From Thamnaconus septentrionalis (lineage: Eukaryota; Chordata; Actinopteri; Tetraodontiformes; Monacanthidae), in contig CM020507.1 of the NCBI GenBank assembly GCA_009823395.1, positions 5,522,501 to 5,586,500 on the forward strand: 64,000 nucleotides of DNA, given 5' to 3'. The translations under genes and the position numbers were made by a program. Of this stretch, positions 44,985 through 57,937 are shown in pieces (within the stretch, counting starts at the first letter, position 1; each line of letters opens with the position of its first letter). A model generated the notes under the pieces. It did not search any database, was not told the origin of the DNA, and saw nothing but the letters and a program-made list of their open reading frames with translations.

Positions 44985-47252
44985 CATGACCACATGATGA
45001 CCTCATTCCAGTCACCTGCTGCTGGGACCGTGGCTAACCTGCCCTCCCAACCGGAAAATCGGCCGCCCTTTTTTCTTTTTTTCCCCACTAAAGCTTCACA
45101 GGTCAAAATGCTACTTGGATGGATACATACCTTTCCTTTTTTTTTTTTTTTTTGACATGATGTTTGTGGGAGCGAGGGAAAGGGGGAGGAATGTTGCAAC
45201 AACGTAATTTGAAAACGAGGGAAGAGCAACATGGGGAAATTTGCAAATTTGTTTCAAAGGCCAATGACGGATGGAAGCGTTTTGATTGGTCGGACCTTTT
45301 GATTGAATGCAAACCAGGTTTTTGCAGTTACATCCTGTCGGAGGAACAAAGAGCGAGACGGAACGAGCGCCACGGGATTCCCAGGCCACTCTTAACCATT
45401 CGGAACATTTATACAGCTCTAGGAAGAGGGGGGGAAATCCTCCCTCCCAGGACACTTGGCCTATAAAATATGTTTTGTTTGCCAAGTCAATTCAGTTTTC
45501 TACTGTGAATTCCTTTAATATGCACAAGAGGATTAATGTGGTTGCAGTGCGATGTTTTCAGAGGCATTAAAACCGTTCAGTGCAGCTTTGCGATGACTTG
45601 CTGCTCTCGTGTTTAAATGTTTTTTTCCTCGGGGGGGGGGGGGCATAAATGTTATGTTTCCCAGTGCTGAGAGCTGAAGTTACGGCCTCAGTGCAAGGAT
45701 TAAAACCCAGGCACTGCATCAACTTGCCCCAAAATCACCCCCTGAGTAACTGTGAGCTGAGGGCGGTTAATTCCCAGCGCCTGCCCAGCGGCCAGCGACG
45801 GCGCTGGTGCAGCAGCTCCGGGCAGCTCGGCCCGTCGTGAGCAACTCCCATGAAATCGGCCGATATTCCTTTCATTTGTTCTCCGTCCGCAATTAGTCGC
45901 GGTCGGGCTGATCAAAGGCAGCGTGTCGGCCGCTTGCATGTGAACCCGCCGTCCGCTCGCAGTGACATCCACAAACCAGAATGAAATATGAAATATCAAG
46001 TTTCCACCGATGTGTGCACTTGTAAAAAAAAAAAATAAGAAGAAGAAGAAAAAAGAAAAGGAGGAAGAAGAAGAAGAATCGCAGGCCGAGGAGGGTTTTC
46101 ACACTGGGTAATGTGAAACATTTGGTGCGGATTGTAGGCCTCAGCCGCAGCCAGAATGTGGCTGGCAGTAAAACCAGGAGCAGGCAGGAGTTGAAACAAC
46201 TGCCGTGTCACCCAAGCCGCTTGATTTAGATGTTATTGTGCGTCTCAGAGCAGCAGCACAAGTTTCTCACATCGCCAGGCTCGAACCCAACGCTGGCTTT
46301 TTTTTACGCCGTGAAAAAAAATGTGGGAGTTTATTTATTTCTTGGCACATTCTGTCTGAGCCTATTTGCAATTTATTCAGATTTCATTAATTTTTTTTTT
46401 AGGTCCGTTTTTAAAATTACAGTTGCTCAGAAAAAAAGGAATTATGTGGCTTAAAATGATGAAAGTTTTTTTCTGAGTACAGAGAAATAGTGTTATCACA
46501 TATTGACAAAATATATTCAGAAAGAAAATCTGTTTAACTGTTTAAGTGAAGCATTTTAACATATTAAATTACAATAAATGATTGTGAAAATAACTTCTCG
46601 TCAGTTTTGCGTCTAATCACGATCTTAAATTATGTTCTTGCAAAAACTCTTCATTCTACGCAACGTTACTACAGGTGGTCTCGGCTGAAGGGCCGCGTCG
46701 CTATTGGACGAGTGGCTTGCTGATCTTGCGGCCGTGATGGATCTGCCGGAACCGCACAACAAAGCTCGCCGTGCGACAAACTGTGCATCCGCACCAAATG
46801 GGCCACTTCATCATTCCGCTGCAATTGGCAGTAAATGTGGTGTTGGGTTCCCGCGTGTCCAACCTCCTCATCTGGCCATAAATACTGCAGCAAAGCAGGC
46901 AGCTTTGTGAGGAGCGTGTGTGTTTGGAGAGGAGCTCAGTGGGAGGAGAGAGGGGGGTATTGAAGGGCGGGGGGGCATTGGGTGGGGGTGAGCAGCAGGT
47001 AAAGTGATTGTTGTGTGGCGTGTTGTGGCGTTTGGACCGAGCAACAGGTGTCGCCGGGATCGTTGACCTCCGAAGGCTGAGACGGCCGTCGGAAAGCTGT
47101 GTAAGCACATAAACAGCAGCAGGGGGCGCTGGACGGGGCTCAGACCAAGGGCTGACTGGGCGGGGCTTAGGCAGCAAGGTCACAAGGCGGGGTCACTGGT
47201 CTCCGTGTGTCTCAGAAGCCGAAGGGAAGAGGAGCATCTGTTCAACGGACGT
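44984..47252. other. Gene-free intergenic stretch
   Basis: Contains poly-A/GAA-rich patch at 46024-46078 and G-runs (45631-45642, 46965-46990). No gene recognised. Confidence 0.55.
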
Positions 47253-47430
47253 CCAACCACCCAACCAACCAATCAACCAACCAACCAGTGACCAACCAAC
47301 TAACTCAACCAACTAACTCAACCAACCAACCAACCAACCACCCAACCAACCAACCAACCAACCAATCAATCAACCAACCAACCAACCAACCAACCAACAA
47401 CCAGCGATCAACCAACCAGTGACCAACGAC
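47253..47430. repeat. (CAAC)n tetranucleotide array
   Basis: About 170 bases of CAAC with TCAA, TAAC and CACC variants. Open frames reading Pro-Thr-Asn-Gln over it are artefacts. Confidence 0.95.
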
Positions 47431-49360
47431 CTTCAAAGGATCTCGATTGCTTCCTGCGCTTTTTCATTTTTTCCTCCAGCTGCACTTTTTCTCCTGCACA
47501 GACCAAAAGAGTCGAGTGTCAGGGCACGACAAGTGGAAAATCCTTTCAAAGGAAGTGATCGCGGTGATCTTCTTCATCTTCCTCTTCTTCTTTTTCTTCT
47601 TCTTCTTCTTCTTTAAACCTTGTCTACATCTGCAGCTGGTCTCCGCTCTCGTCCGATGACTTCCTGAAGATCAACTTTCAGCTAAATTTGTCTTCACAAT
47701 ATTTTTCATCCAGGCTGTTGCTGGGGAAACCTCGGACAGTTAAATGTCCTCCCCCGCAAAAGTGATTCATGAAAAATTACCAGTCACTCAAAATCAATCC
47801 CAAGTTTTTTACTTTTTCTGACTGTGCTCATGTTAAATGGCTGTAAATGGAGAATCTGCATAATAACCAATGAGAAAAAGTCTCTTTTATATAAAGTGTT
47901 TGCATATCCAGTGTTTAACTCTCTGACTCATCATCAGTGTTGTACCCTCTGCTGGGCAGCGCTACAGCTAATGAAGCTTTACAGATTTCAGGAAAACTCC
48001 TGTGAAGCTGGTGAGCAGTTTTCCTCCGCAGCCACGCCCAGACCCTCGAGGAGGCCGAGACCCTCACCGAGACCCTCGCCGAGGCCAGAGGCCCCAGGAA
48101 CTGCTGAACCAATCAGTGATGAGGCTCCAGAACCAGTGTTGGGCTGTCGAGGTTCCTTCTGGTGCAATGAAGACCAGCATGAAGACCAGCAAACGCCATC
48201 ATTTCAAAGTTTTTTTGCGACGCCCATAAAAACTGAGCCAGTTTGATTTTTAAGAGTCCGTGTCGAGTGGTGGCGCTGGTGTAACTGCCATCTTCATATA
48301 TAATCAACTGCTCGGGGATCCCTCCTTACGTGTAACGACTCTGGATGAAAGGTCCGTGAAGGATCCCGGAGGTTAAAAAATAAATTAAAAATAAAAACCT
48401 TGCGATGGACCACCACTAGGAAGTCATTAAACGCTGTTGGCTCGTAAAAAGGCGGAAACGCTGTATTTTTGGGATGGGGATCCTTACGCTTTTCCAATCT
48501 ATTCCAATCAAACGTTTTACGAGGCGGTTGGTAATACAGAGAGCAGCTTTTTCAGATCAAAAAGACATTGAGTTTTGAGGGTTTTTTTACATATATTCTT
48601 TTATGATTCCATCCTCAGAGTTGAGCAAAGTTTCACAGTTGCCCTCGGAGACTTGACTTCATCTCCAGGATGATTACTGGCGCTGCTGGCAGGCCTTGGC
48701 CGGCTCTTTCCGGAGCAGTAAAAAGTGAAGTGTGCCGCAGTGTGAAACGGAGGGAGCGTCGCACGTCTCTCAGAAACGACACAAACTTGAGCTTTTATCA
48801 AGTGGTGATGGGAGAAAGTCCCGGTGGGGAATGTTCTCACTGTTATTTGACGAGCTGAAACAAGGATGATGTTTCTATTCAGGTCACTTGAGAGAAATGG
48901 AGGATAAGAGAGAACACTGAGCCTTCTCTTTCCCTATAAATGGTTGGAAAAAAAATGGAAGGATATTCATCTCTTGCCGAAGTGGAAATACATCTTGTCT
49001 GAATTGCAAATTGTACCCATTTCCCCTTTTCAGACTCCACTGAACTGTGCTGCCTTTTATGATTAATCATGCACAAAGTTCTGCAGATCTCCAGGAAAAC
49101 GGCGCATTTAGTCCCCTGTTTGCAGCCTCCCGTACAAAATAACACAGATTTTCAGCTTCCTGCTAAAAAAAAAACACAGATGCTTCCCTTGACCTTCCGC
49201 ACCATCTGAAGGCGACAGAAACAATGAGGAGGGGAAGAGGAGAGGAGAGGTGTATTTGCCCTCTGTGACATCACTCAGGGAAAGCTTGCATGGAAATGCT
49301 CCAGCACTTAACTTCCTGCTAAAACTGCATCTTCCACATATTTGGAAAGGGACAACAAAA
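47431..49360. other. Gene-free intergenic stretch
   Basis: Contains (TTC)n at 47567-47613 and a short imperfect repeat of CGAGACCCTC-like units at 48044-48090. No gene recognised. Confidence 0.55.
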
Positions 49361-49500
49361 AAGGGCGGAGCCAACTCCTGTCCAGGGATGATGTCACAAA
49401 CCTGGGGGAGGCGACAACAGTGACCTTTGTGACATCACTAAAGGGGGGGGGTTACCCAGAGTAAAGGAATTTCTAATTTCCAGGAGGTTCAGAGAAACAA
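49361..49500. repeat. Dispersed repeat, copy 1
   Basis: GGGCGGAGCCA, GTCACAAACCTGG, CCTTTGTGACATCAC and an AATTTC-rich end occur in the same order and spacing as at 58606-58740, so both are diverged copies of one dispersed repeat of unknown class. Confidence 0.6.
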
Positions 49501-49995
49501 CAGACAAATATCAGGGTGGTAAATTTATCAGACTGTGCAAACTGGTTTAAGAAAGAAAGATCATTTTTCATGCTGGATGTGGTGCATCGTGTTAAATCCT
49601 TGTAACCATGTAAATATTTTCCTTCAAGAACAAACCAAGGCACAGAATTTTAAAACATTCTAAATTCACAATTAATTCATTAAAAGTGATTAATGAAAAA
49701 TGATCAGTCATTTTTTTTACCAGCACACTGGCACCTCACCAGTGAAGACGTACAAACTGGGCAAGTGCGAGTCAAAACTTCCCAATTTTTTTCACCTTCA
49801 AGGCCGACAATCATTGCGGCGCAGCAGACGTAGCGCTGCTCCAGGTGAATGATGACTCAGAAGATGAATCAGCGGCTCGCTGCTCCCTGGACCTGCTTGA
49901 TGTGAAACACATTGCACAGTGCCGCTGCTGCCCCTCGGAGCCTGGAGCTCCTCTGAGCCTCCAGCTGCTGGCTGCCGAGGACGATCATCAGGCCT

Positions 49996-49996
<1 letters not shown>
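49501..49996. other. Gene-free intergenic stretch
   Basis: AT-rich; nothing recognised. Confidence 0.6.

Positions 49997-50038
<42 letters not shown>
49997..50038. repeat. (CA)n microsatellite
   Basis: 21 CA units. Confidence 0.95.
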
Positions 50039-50040
<2 letters not shown>

Positions 50041-53000
50041 CGCAGTGTTTAACGCCTGCGCTGCACCTGGGTTCACCAGACATGGCCGTCTCAGTTACAC
50101 TTGACCAGGTTGGGTCACTGCACCGCTGCCAACTGCTCTCCGACCGCAGGGCCGTTTTTATCCCCTCCTGCTCAGGATTAAGTTATATGAGGACTGTCAG
50201 GCCGCCTTTGATTCGGGCCCCGCGGACGTCGACACCAATGCTTTCAGCATGTGCCGAAACGTCCGACCTCTCCTTCGAAAAGCAAACAAGAGCCGTTTAG
50301 TATAACTCGAATCTCGGCCGAAGTGAAAAAAGGCCACCGGGGGGCCTCGCGTCGGTGTCCGCACCCACGTTAATGCGCATTGGAGAGAAACAATCAATGT
50401 ACATTTCGTTCACTGGTTATTCAAAATATAGCCAAAGCCAATAAAAATGAAATAACGACCTGTTGCTTTGACAACCAAAATGAAAAAACGATTTTGCGCT
50501 CAATTGAGAAATGGACAGAACGGATAATGGCCGACTGTCCAGTTTGGATACTTAACTTGAAGGAAGGCGTCTGACCTGGAAGTTTTCTGCTACATCTATG
50601 CGAGAGAGATTTGTTTTGGGTTTTTTTTACATGTGGAAGTGATATTGTTTTTGACAAAAATTAGATACCAGAAAACTGACACCACTTTCATCCGTGGTCA
50701 TATCTTCCAGTCTCAACGCCAACCTCTTGTTTTGACTGAAAAGCACAAATATAATCATTTTTGCGATGCCTGCTGCTTTCAATTGTATACACAAAAACAG
50801 AATCTTCTCTAAATTGTTTTTAGTTGATTTTCCACAACACACTACAATTTAAGACTGATTAAAATTCATAAATTAATTTAAAAAAACATTGTACCATTGT
50901 AATTTTATGGCAAAATTCTTAAAATCCACTATTCCTTGGATTGTTAATACGTATAATTGGACAGTGTATGAATGACCTCATCGTCTCTCCTTTAACTACA
51001 GCTCTCAACTCCCAGCCAACTGCAGTTCACACTCAGCACAGCGGCCTTACCGAAGGCCACTCGTGATCTCTGAAAACTGCTGAGCTCGTCACATTTTGTC
51101 CCCACAGTAACGTGACGCCACTTTTGCTCATGGAAAAAAGAAAAAACGTCCTAAAAGTAGCCAAAAAAATTGATGGAAAGTTCCCAGCGGAGCGCCGCCT
51201 CAGCACACGCCCGCCGCTCTGTTTTCCCCCAAAACAACAAGAACTCGTCGGCCAAAAAAATAAAACAGAAAAAAAAGATTTGACAGAGGTGACCCGCTTC
51301 TTCCTGGCCAAGAACACTTTCGCATCACCTTTGTTACGCAGCGAGGCCGCGGTGAGCCGCGTCCGTCCCCTCCCCCTGGGAGCAGTTCGCAGAGGTTTCA
51401 GCCAATCACAGCTTGACTCTCTCTGGGGAGAAGCCGGAGCGGCGCAGGAAAGGGGTCTGCTGGGGTCAGAAACCTGAGAGCCGTCGGGCTTTTTGTCTTC
51501 TGAGCGTTGAGAAACTCGAGCCACTGGGAGAGTACAGAAGTATTTGCGTGTGAAGTATTAAAATTAATATGCGTTTCCTGCTTCCATTAGCACGTCCATA
51601 TTTTGCTAGACACTGAGTTTGACCTCTGCTCTTTCTTCTCTCTCTCTCTCCCTCCCTCACATTAAAACTCCTGCTCCGCCTTTTACAGCTGCGTATATCA
51701 AAAGAATCACGTCGATAAAAACCCACTCCGCTTCCGTCACTTTGTTTGTCAGGATTCCCAGTTTTTGTCACACTTTACAGGCACGTCTGGAAATAAAAAT
51801 ATCCCTTTGTCAGGGGAAGTGACTTGTACACACTCGACTTTTCCCATCCCATCCTATGTCTCTAATGGCTGCGTCTGTAATCAGAACAGTTGTCAAGCGC
51901 CGGCTGTGCACACGAGTGCTTCACGTCTCGGGTGACAAGCCAAGAGAGCCGCCAGCTTCGCTCGGAAACAAGTCAACATCTGTCGCTTTGGGGGCGGGAC
52001 TTTGATAGAAAATCGTTCCACGCTAGAAAATTTTTCCTTGAATGCAATAAATCTTGACCCAAGGTGAGTCACAAACAGCAAAACTCTGGACTGAAAACTT
52101 TGAGCGCATACATGGTGAGTATGGCAGGAGTAGTTCTAGCTAGCTTTAGCATCCCCTAGCCTGCTACTTTTGCCCCTTTTGCCTTTGGGGCATGGTGAGG
52201 AAAAACCGTGATTCAAAAAAAGTTTTGTTGCTGTTTTTTCTTGTTTAGATTCATCCTATGAATATTTTTCTCTTTGCTGGACTCTCCGTTTTCACATTTT
52301 TGTTGTTGTTGTGTGTTGCGTTGTGGCTGCTGTGACCGGCCGCCATTCCCAAGATGTGTTCGACACCCCGCTGGGCGTCAATCTCTCTGGGTTTGAAGGA
52401 GAGCATCGCCGGCTCTCCGTATGCAGAAGATGTTGGAAGCAACAAAGCATATTTATCTGTCAGGGCTGGCAGGGACTCAAACTGACCTTCAGCTTTCCAC
52501 TGAGCGTCTGACACGGAGCCAAAGTCGGATCCACAATCCCTTTGAGCTCCGTGATTTACTGGCAGACACGACGGTTCTTTACTGTTCCTCCGCTTGGATC
52601 CTCGTCAGGTGAGGCGACTTCCTCTGGCGTCGTTCACCCGCAAGATTTGCACTACCTTCACTTCTCTTTACTACCCGAGAGTCATATTTTGTAGTTTGGA
52701 GAAAAGGAAAGGAAATTCACGGAAAGTGACGGCTGAACTCTTGCAAAAGTCAGAAGAAAGTGAACCATCTTTTTGGCCGTTATGAGGAGAAAGTGCCATT
52801 ACTTTAGCATCAGCGCTAACATTAGCAGCAGCTAGGCTCACATCTCCTCCACTCTCCCTCCTTCCTTCTGCATCTGTGTATTTTACAAATTTGCTTTCAG
52901 CAGCTCTTTTTCTATTTCTGTCCAAACTAATAGGAAATTGATTTTGAACACACTTTAAATTCCAGCTCGGCAAGATGTGGATGACATTTTTCAGATTCAA

Positions 53001-55654
53001 AATATTTCAGAAAGACAAGTTCCGAAAAACAAAAATTGAAGTGACAGCCATTTCCGTTGGCTCGTCACTTCGGTCGCCTCTTCTCCGCCCAAATTCGTTT
53101 CTCCCTCCGACAGCGGCTGACACCATTTTCACATTCGGGAGACACTTTTGCATTTTCCATCTCATCCCGTTTTTCTGCGATAGCGACACATGGTAATAAG
53201 ATGTTTGCATGTTTGAAGTCGGGAGCGCCGTGGTGGTTTTCTCCGACTTGGACAACAGCTCGCCGAGCTGGAGGCGGCAGCACATCTGCACGCCAGCGGA
53301 AATACCGAACTCTTGCATGCCTCTTTGATTGTTACATTTGAGATATCATGTGTGCAAGCCGGCTGGGCTGCTGCAAACCATTAGGCTCAGTAACTAGTGG
53401 CTTGTAAAATATGTTTGGAAATCCCGGAGACAAAGTCAAAGGGGATGAGATGGGGATTCCACATGGTTAGTCCAGGAGATGATAAACAAACGGGGACGGC
53501 GATGGAGTCCCGGTGATATACTGGACTGGGGAGGATGAAAAAGGAAGCAGGTCGGGCGAGGGCGGGAGAGGGATGGGGGGGGCGCTTCTGATTTATTTAA
53601 AGCTGCTTTAAGGCCTGTGTATCCGAGAACACGACTGGTTTAGTGGATCGCATCAGCCGACATCTTTTAGAGATTTTGATCTCGCATCACTCTAAATCCC
53701 CCAGGACCTGCCTGGAAGGACAGGAAATGTCCAACTTTCTTTTCAACTTCTTTCCTTTTCTTTTCTTCTCTTCTCTTTACCAAGCTAGAGGACCAAAGCC
53801 AGCTTTAAGCTCCGCCACATCAATTACAATGCATCAGCAAATTAAATATGTCAAGCTGTAAATCTTGTTTAAGGCTAAATTTAGTGCAACGCTTTCAAGA
53901 TCCCAGATTAAAGCCTTTTGTCAGAGCTTCATATTTTTAACTCAAACTCCAGTAGATCAGCCTTGCATGTTCAGTTATTGGGTGGGGGGGATGGAATATA
54001 TTTCTCTACCACCAGAATAAAAACATGCAAGACTCAGTGGCGCATCATTACCAGTTAAAATAATGAATTCACATTTTCTTTCATTTTAAAACAATACACT
54101 GAAAAAAACTTTTACAGTCAGTATCTTGTTTTACTATTATTTGGTAAATGTGTCCAGTGCAGAGGATGGAGTTCGTTCAGTCATGTACTTAATAGTTTTA
54201 CTGAAGGATCTGATTACTTCCCCCCTCTGGTACGACTCCTCTCCAATAGGTAAACGAGGGGAAAACAGGTGGCGTCGTTATCGGCCGCTGCGTCACGTCT
54301 CAGGGGGGAAAACTTCCATCAGGCGTGGACGACGTACAGCTTTATAAGCTCCGATCTGGATTCCAGATCCCAACTCGCTTCTCTTCCCCTCTGCAGCTTT
54401 GCGAGCATTCCTGGTGAGAGCGGCCCGCGTGGAAACGGCTGCATCATCGATGCCGAGGGCCGACCATTGGCAGCCAGCAGAGAGCAGAGAGCAGCGAGCA
54501 GAGAGATCCTGCGAGCAGCTGGCCTCCACCAAGAGGCCCAGATGATCTGGGCAGGTCATCAGCGAGGCCACATCAAGGAGCGGCAGCGCTTCAAATCCTC
54601 CGCGTTAAGTTTTATGACAAGTGTTTATGCAAGGTCATGCACATTGACTTCCACCTCTTTTACTTTTTTCCTTCCTTCCTTTCTTTCTCTCTTTTTCGTC
54701 AGGGTCGAAGGGACGCATGTGTCAGACAGTGATGTATCTTGTTTGCTGATCTCCAGAGGGGATTTTTTTTTTCCTCCTTCTTCTTCTTCTTTTCTTTTTC
54801 TTCTTCTTCTTCTCAACGATCAACGTTTTATAGGGGAAAAGTTTTTTTCTCTCTCTTAACCCCCATAAAAAGTTTCTTTCACTGCAGTTTGTAGAGCCAC
54901 AGAATACAAATACGGTTACGACACCTTGTTCTCATTGACTCCGCCTCCAGTCGCACCCAGAACCTGAACCAGGACCAGGGCTTGTACCACCAAGTTCACA
55001 AAGTCCAGCTTCACCCTGAGAACTGAACCTAGGCTGGGTTTGATGTGGGTACGGAGAGTCCACCACAGACTGACTGGGCACCACATGTGGGCGGGGCTAA
55101 TCACTTTCCAGCCGTTGCCAATCAGAATCAGGGCTTTAACATCAGCGAGGAAGCAGGAAAACGTGGCTCGGATCCCAGATGAGACGTCAAACCCTCAGAC
55201 TCTGAATCACGTTACGGTTTCGGGCCAGTGTCATTCATCCTTGTTGCGGCAGAATCCAGGAGAGAATTGGTGCTGGACGGAAAAAAAGCAGAGCGAGTCT
55301 TGAGTGGAATGAAGGGCAGGGAGAGGCTGCGGTCTGGTTGTCGTTAGCCCATATTGCTCAAACGTGTGTGTGACTGTAACCCTGCTGGGCACCGCAGGGT
55401 GTCGCGCTGGAAAATACGGCTGGGCGGAGGGAGGAGGAGAGAGAAGAAACGGCCGAGCGGCGTGCTTCTCATCAAACATCTGCAGGGAGGCCGCGTTCAC
55501 CTTCTCCTCTGTCTGATGTCAGACTTCCGCGGACGTTAGTTTTTATGTGGATTACATGAAGTCAAATTTTGCGGCGGTTATTATCAGCTTTTATATTTCT
55601 TTTTTCTTTTTTTCTTTTTTTCCCTACAGCGCGTCTACAGTGATTTACACTCAC
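50039..55654. other. Gene-free intergenic stretch
   Basis: No gene recognised. Contains pyrimidine-rich patches at 53750-53780 and 54770-54815 and several complex stretches with no repeat resemblance. Longest open frame (54269-54859) has low-complexity C-terminus and no family match. Confidence 0.55.
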
Positions 55655-55680
55655 CCGCCACTTTTTTAGGTACACCTTGC
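55655..55680. repeat. Diverged copy of the 28651 repeat module
   Basis: CACCCGCCACTTTTTTAGG followed by TACACCTTGCT parallels the left end of the element at 28651 (CACCGGCCACTTTATTAGG then TGCACCTTGCT). Confidence 0.55.
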
Positions 55681-55876
55681 TCCTACTACGTCTGTGTTTA
55701 TAATGGATGGATGGAGTAATAATTATTGTTATTATTATATATAATGTTTATACAATAATTAAAATAATTTATGGGGAAAGCTTCTGTAGATTTTAGAAAA
55801 AAAAGAAAGAAAGAAAAATCAGAAAAGTTAGAAAATGCCAGATCAAAGATTAATTCAGGGCAGCTCCGTTCACTCT

Positions 55877-55912
55877 GATCTGATTGATTGATTGATCGAT
55901 TGATTGATTGAA
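55877..55912. repeat. (TGAT)n simple repeat
   Basis: Eight ATTG/ATCG units in tandem. Confidence 0.9.
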
Positions 55913-56310
55913 CTGGTGGTCAAATGTGGAAGAGCTCCACCGTCTTGTCAGCGCCTGGGCGGAGGCTCTTTAAAAGACAGAAAGAAAAGCCAATATTCAC
56001 TCTCTCCACTTTCCACTGAGCCAGTTGTTAACAACGAGGCCGGAGCTCCAGCTGGACCGATCATCAAGGCCAAAAAAACAAAAGGAGCTCCGCCTAGAGA
56101 GGAAGGCGGCGTGCATGTGGGGAGCTCCTGGCCTTTACAGGGCCGGGGCCCCCAGAGACCACCCTGCCGCTGGGCCATCCAGCCAGCTCACTAACACTCT
56201 TTACTGGAGGCAAAGCTCTTCGTCCGCCTCATTGAACCACGGTGGGAAGCAGCGGAGGAGAGCCATGACCACCACGGGACGTTACTGCACCATGCAGCCT
56301 GTAATTAGAC

Positions 56311-56338
56311 CACACACACACACACACACACACACACA
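56311..56338. repeat. (CA)n microsatellite
   Basis: 14 CA units. Confidence 0.95.
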
Positions 56339-56461
56339 GCATCTTCCAAAGTGAGCGTCTCCTAAATTGCTGGATCGATTTCATGCGTGCTCCTAGTGAA
56401 GATCCCAGAGAGAACATTTGGGAAAGTGAAAGTGGAAGAAAAACTGGAAAAGTAATTGGAG

Positions 56462-56758
56462 GAGCATTGGGCGACACAGTTACCTCTCAGCCAGAGGGTT
56501 GCAGGTTCGATTCCCAGGGCCTTTCTGTGTGGACTCTCTATGTTCTCCCTCTGGTTTCATCCTTGGTTTCTTCCCACAGTCCATAGACATCAGGGTCGAA
56601 CAGACCGACTGGTTCTGAACGGATGTTCAGTCTCTGTTTGACTGTGTGACTGACTGGTGATGGGTGCAGGGTGGGACTCCGCCTTCACCCTGCAGACAGC
56701 CAGGAGAGAGCACAGTAGACCCTGGACAATGGATGGAGGTGAAGCAGTGACAGAAAAT
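56462..56758 (+). mobile_element. tRNA-promoter SINE-like element ending in (TGGA)n
   Basis: Begins near GGGCGACACAG, contains a perfect pol III B box GGTTCGATTCC (56504-56514), then CCTTTCTGTGTGGACTCTCT, TTCTTCCCACAGTCCA and a 3' end AATGGATGGAGG that runs into (TGGA)n. The order of blocks matches the very common fish repeat that starts GGCGGCACGGTGG and ends in ATGGATGG. Diverged, probably an old copy. Confidence 0.75.
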
Positions 56759-57085
56759 GGATGGATGGACGGACGGACGGACGGACGGATGGATGGATGG
56801 ATAGATGGATGGACGGATGGATGGATGGACAGATGGATGGATGGATGGATGGATGGATGGACAGTCCATGAGGCCCGAGGTTAAAGCCAAAAGAGGAAGA
56901 AGAAAAGGTGAAGCGGTGGTAAAAATGGATGGACCGAAAGATGGATGGGTGGACAGAGGGTGGATGGATGGACGAATGGTTGGATGGATGGACAGATGGA
57001 TGGACAGATTGATGGATGGATGGACGAATGGTTGGATGGACGAATGGTTGGATGGATGGACAGATGGATGGACAGATGTATAGAT
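56759..57085. repeat. (TGGA)n-derived arrays following the SINE-like element
   Basis: Two TGGA/CGGA/CAGA blocks (56759-56862 and 56930-57075) separated by about 65 bases. Each is followed by near-identical sequence (CAGTCCATGAGGCCCGAGGT TAAAGCCAAAAG and CAGTCCATAAGGCCCCAGAT TGAAGCCAAAAG), showing a local segmental duplication of array plus flank. Confidence 0.85.
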
Positions 57086-57594
57086 AAATAGACAGTCCAT
57101 AAGGCCCCAGATTGAAGCCAAAAGCTCAGTGCATCTCTTGCTTGTCTGCTGTTCCATGACGCAGGACTAGAGCTGAGCCAACAGGCCACTGCAGCCTCCA
57201 TGCCAGACCTCCTCTTTCATCTTTCCCATTTCTTTTATGAAGCCCTGGGACTTTCTTCCCCGACAAGGGAGAGTAAAACAATAAAGCCAAGCGATAAATG
57301 TTACAGCCCACTAACGGGATGAACTGGGCGGATCCTGATGAAAGCGGAGGGGCGAGCAGGAGCGGCAGCGCTCTCGTCCTGCTCGCGTCGCCCAGCGTGT
57401 CGCTCCTTCTGTTACAAGCTCCGCCAGCCGAGCGTGACGCCGCTCGCAGTCGCTCGCAGCCGCGCACAGGTCCTCGCAGGTCCTCGCAGGCCCTCACAGG
57501 CCCTCGTCCTCCCTTGAAGGGTTTTTTTCCGGGGGGCATTTCTGAGGAGCATCCAAAAGTCGTAACGCACGCTTTGCTTTTGCTTCTCTGCTCA
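57086..57594. other. Gene-free stretch
   Basis: A GC-rich patch with tandem-like GTCCTCGCAG/CCCTCGCAG units at 57445-57510; nothing coding recognised. Confidence 0.5.
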
Positions 57595-57937
57595 GTTTTA
57601 AGCAGGCGTTGGCAAACTATGGCCCAAGGGCCATATGCTGCCCATTAAGTTTTTTCATCCAGACCGATGTTTTCAGTGTTTTAAGACTCATTTCAATAAA
57701 GAGCTAAATACCATGGAGCTTCACAGACACTGATTTTGTTGTAACTTTGCTTTTGTTAATTTTTTTAATTGATATTAAAACAACATGTTTTCTACATATC
57801 CCATGATAGATTTTTCCTCCTATGAGGTGGCTCACCAAAACACTCCATCCATCTGCTGCTGCTCCAGCACCTCTGTCAAATTTTACAACCCATTGTGGCC
57901 CAACCAGTCAAAACGTTTGCTCACTCTTGGTTTTGAG
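57595..57937 (+). mobile_element. hAT-type non-autonomous element with 8-bp target duplication
   Basis: Element 57603-57929 (327 bp). The left end CAGGCGTTGGCAAACTATGG and right end GTTTGCTCACTCTTG are imperfect inverted repeats of the hAT/Charlie type. Flanks GTTTTAAG (57595-57602) and GTTTTGAG (57930-57937) are an 8-bp target duplication with one mismatch. No transposase remains. Confidence 0.8.

Noticed and set aside
47207..47422. Pro-Thr-Asn-Gln repeat protein (71 residues)
   Set aside because: Translation of the (CAAC)n array.
47824..48246. 140-residue open frame with Arg/Pro repeats
   Set aside because: Composition follows a short nucleotide repeat; no recognisable domain.
54269..54859. 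196-residue open frame
   Set aside because: No family resemblance, low-complexity C-terminus over a pyrimidine tract, no splice or promoter context.
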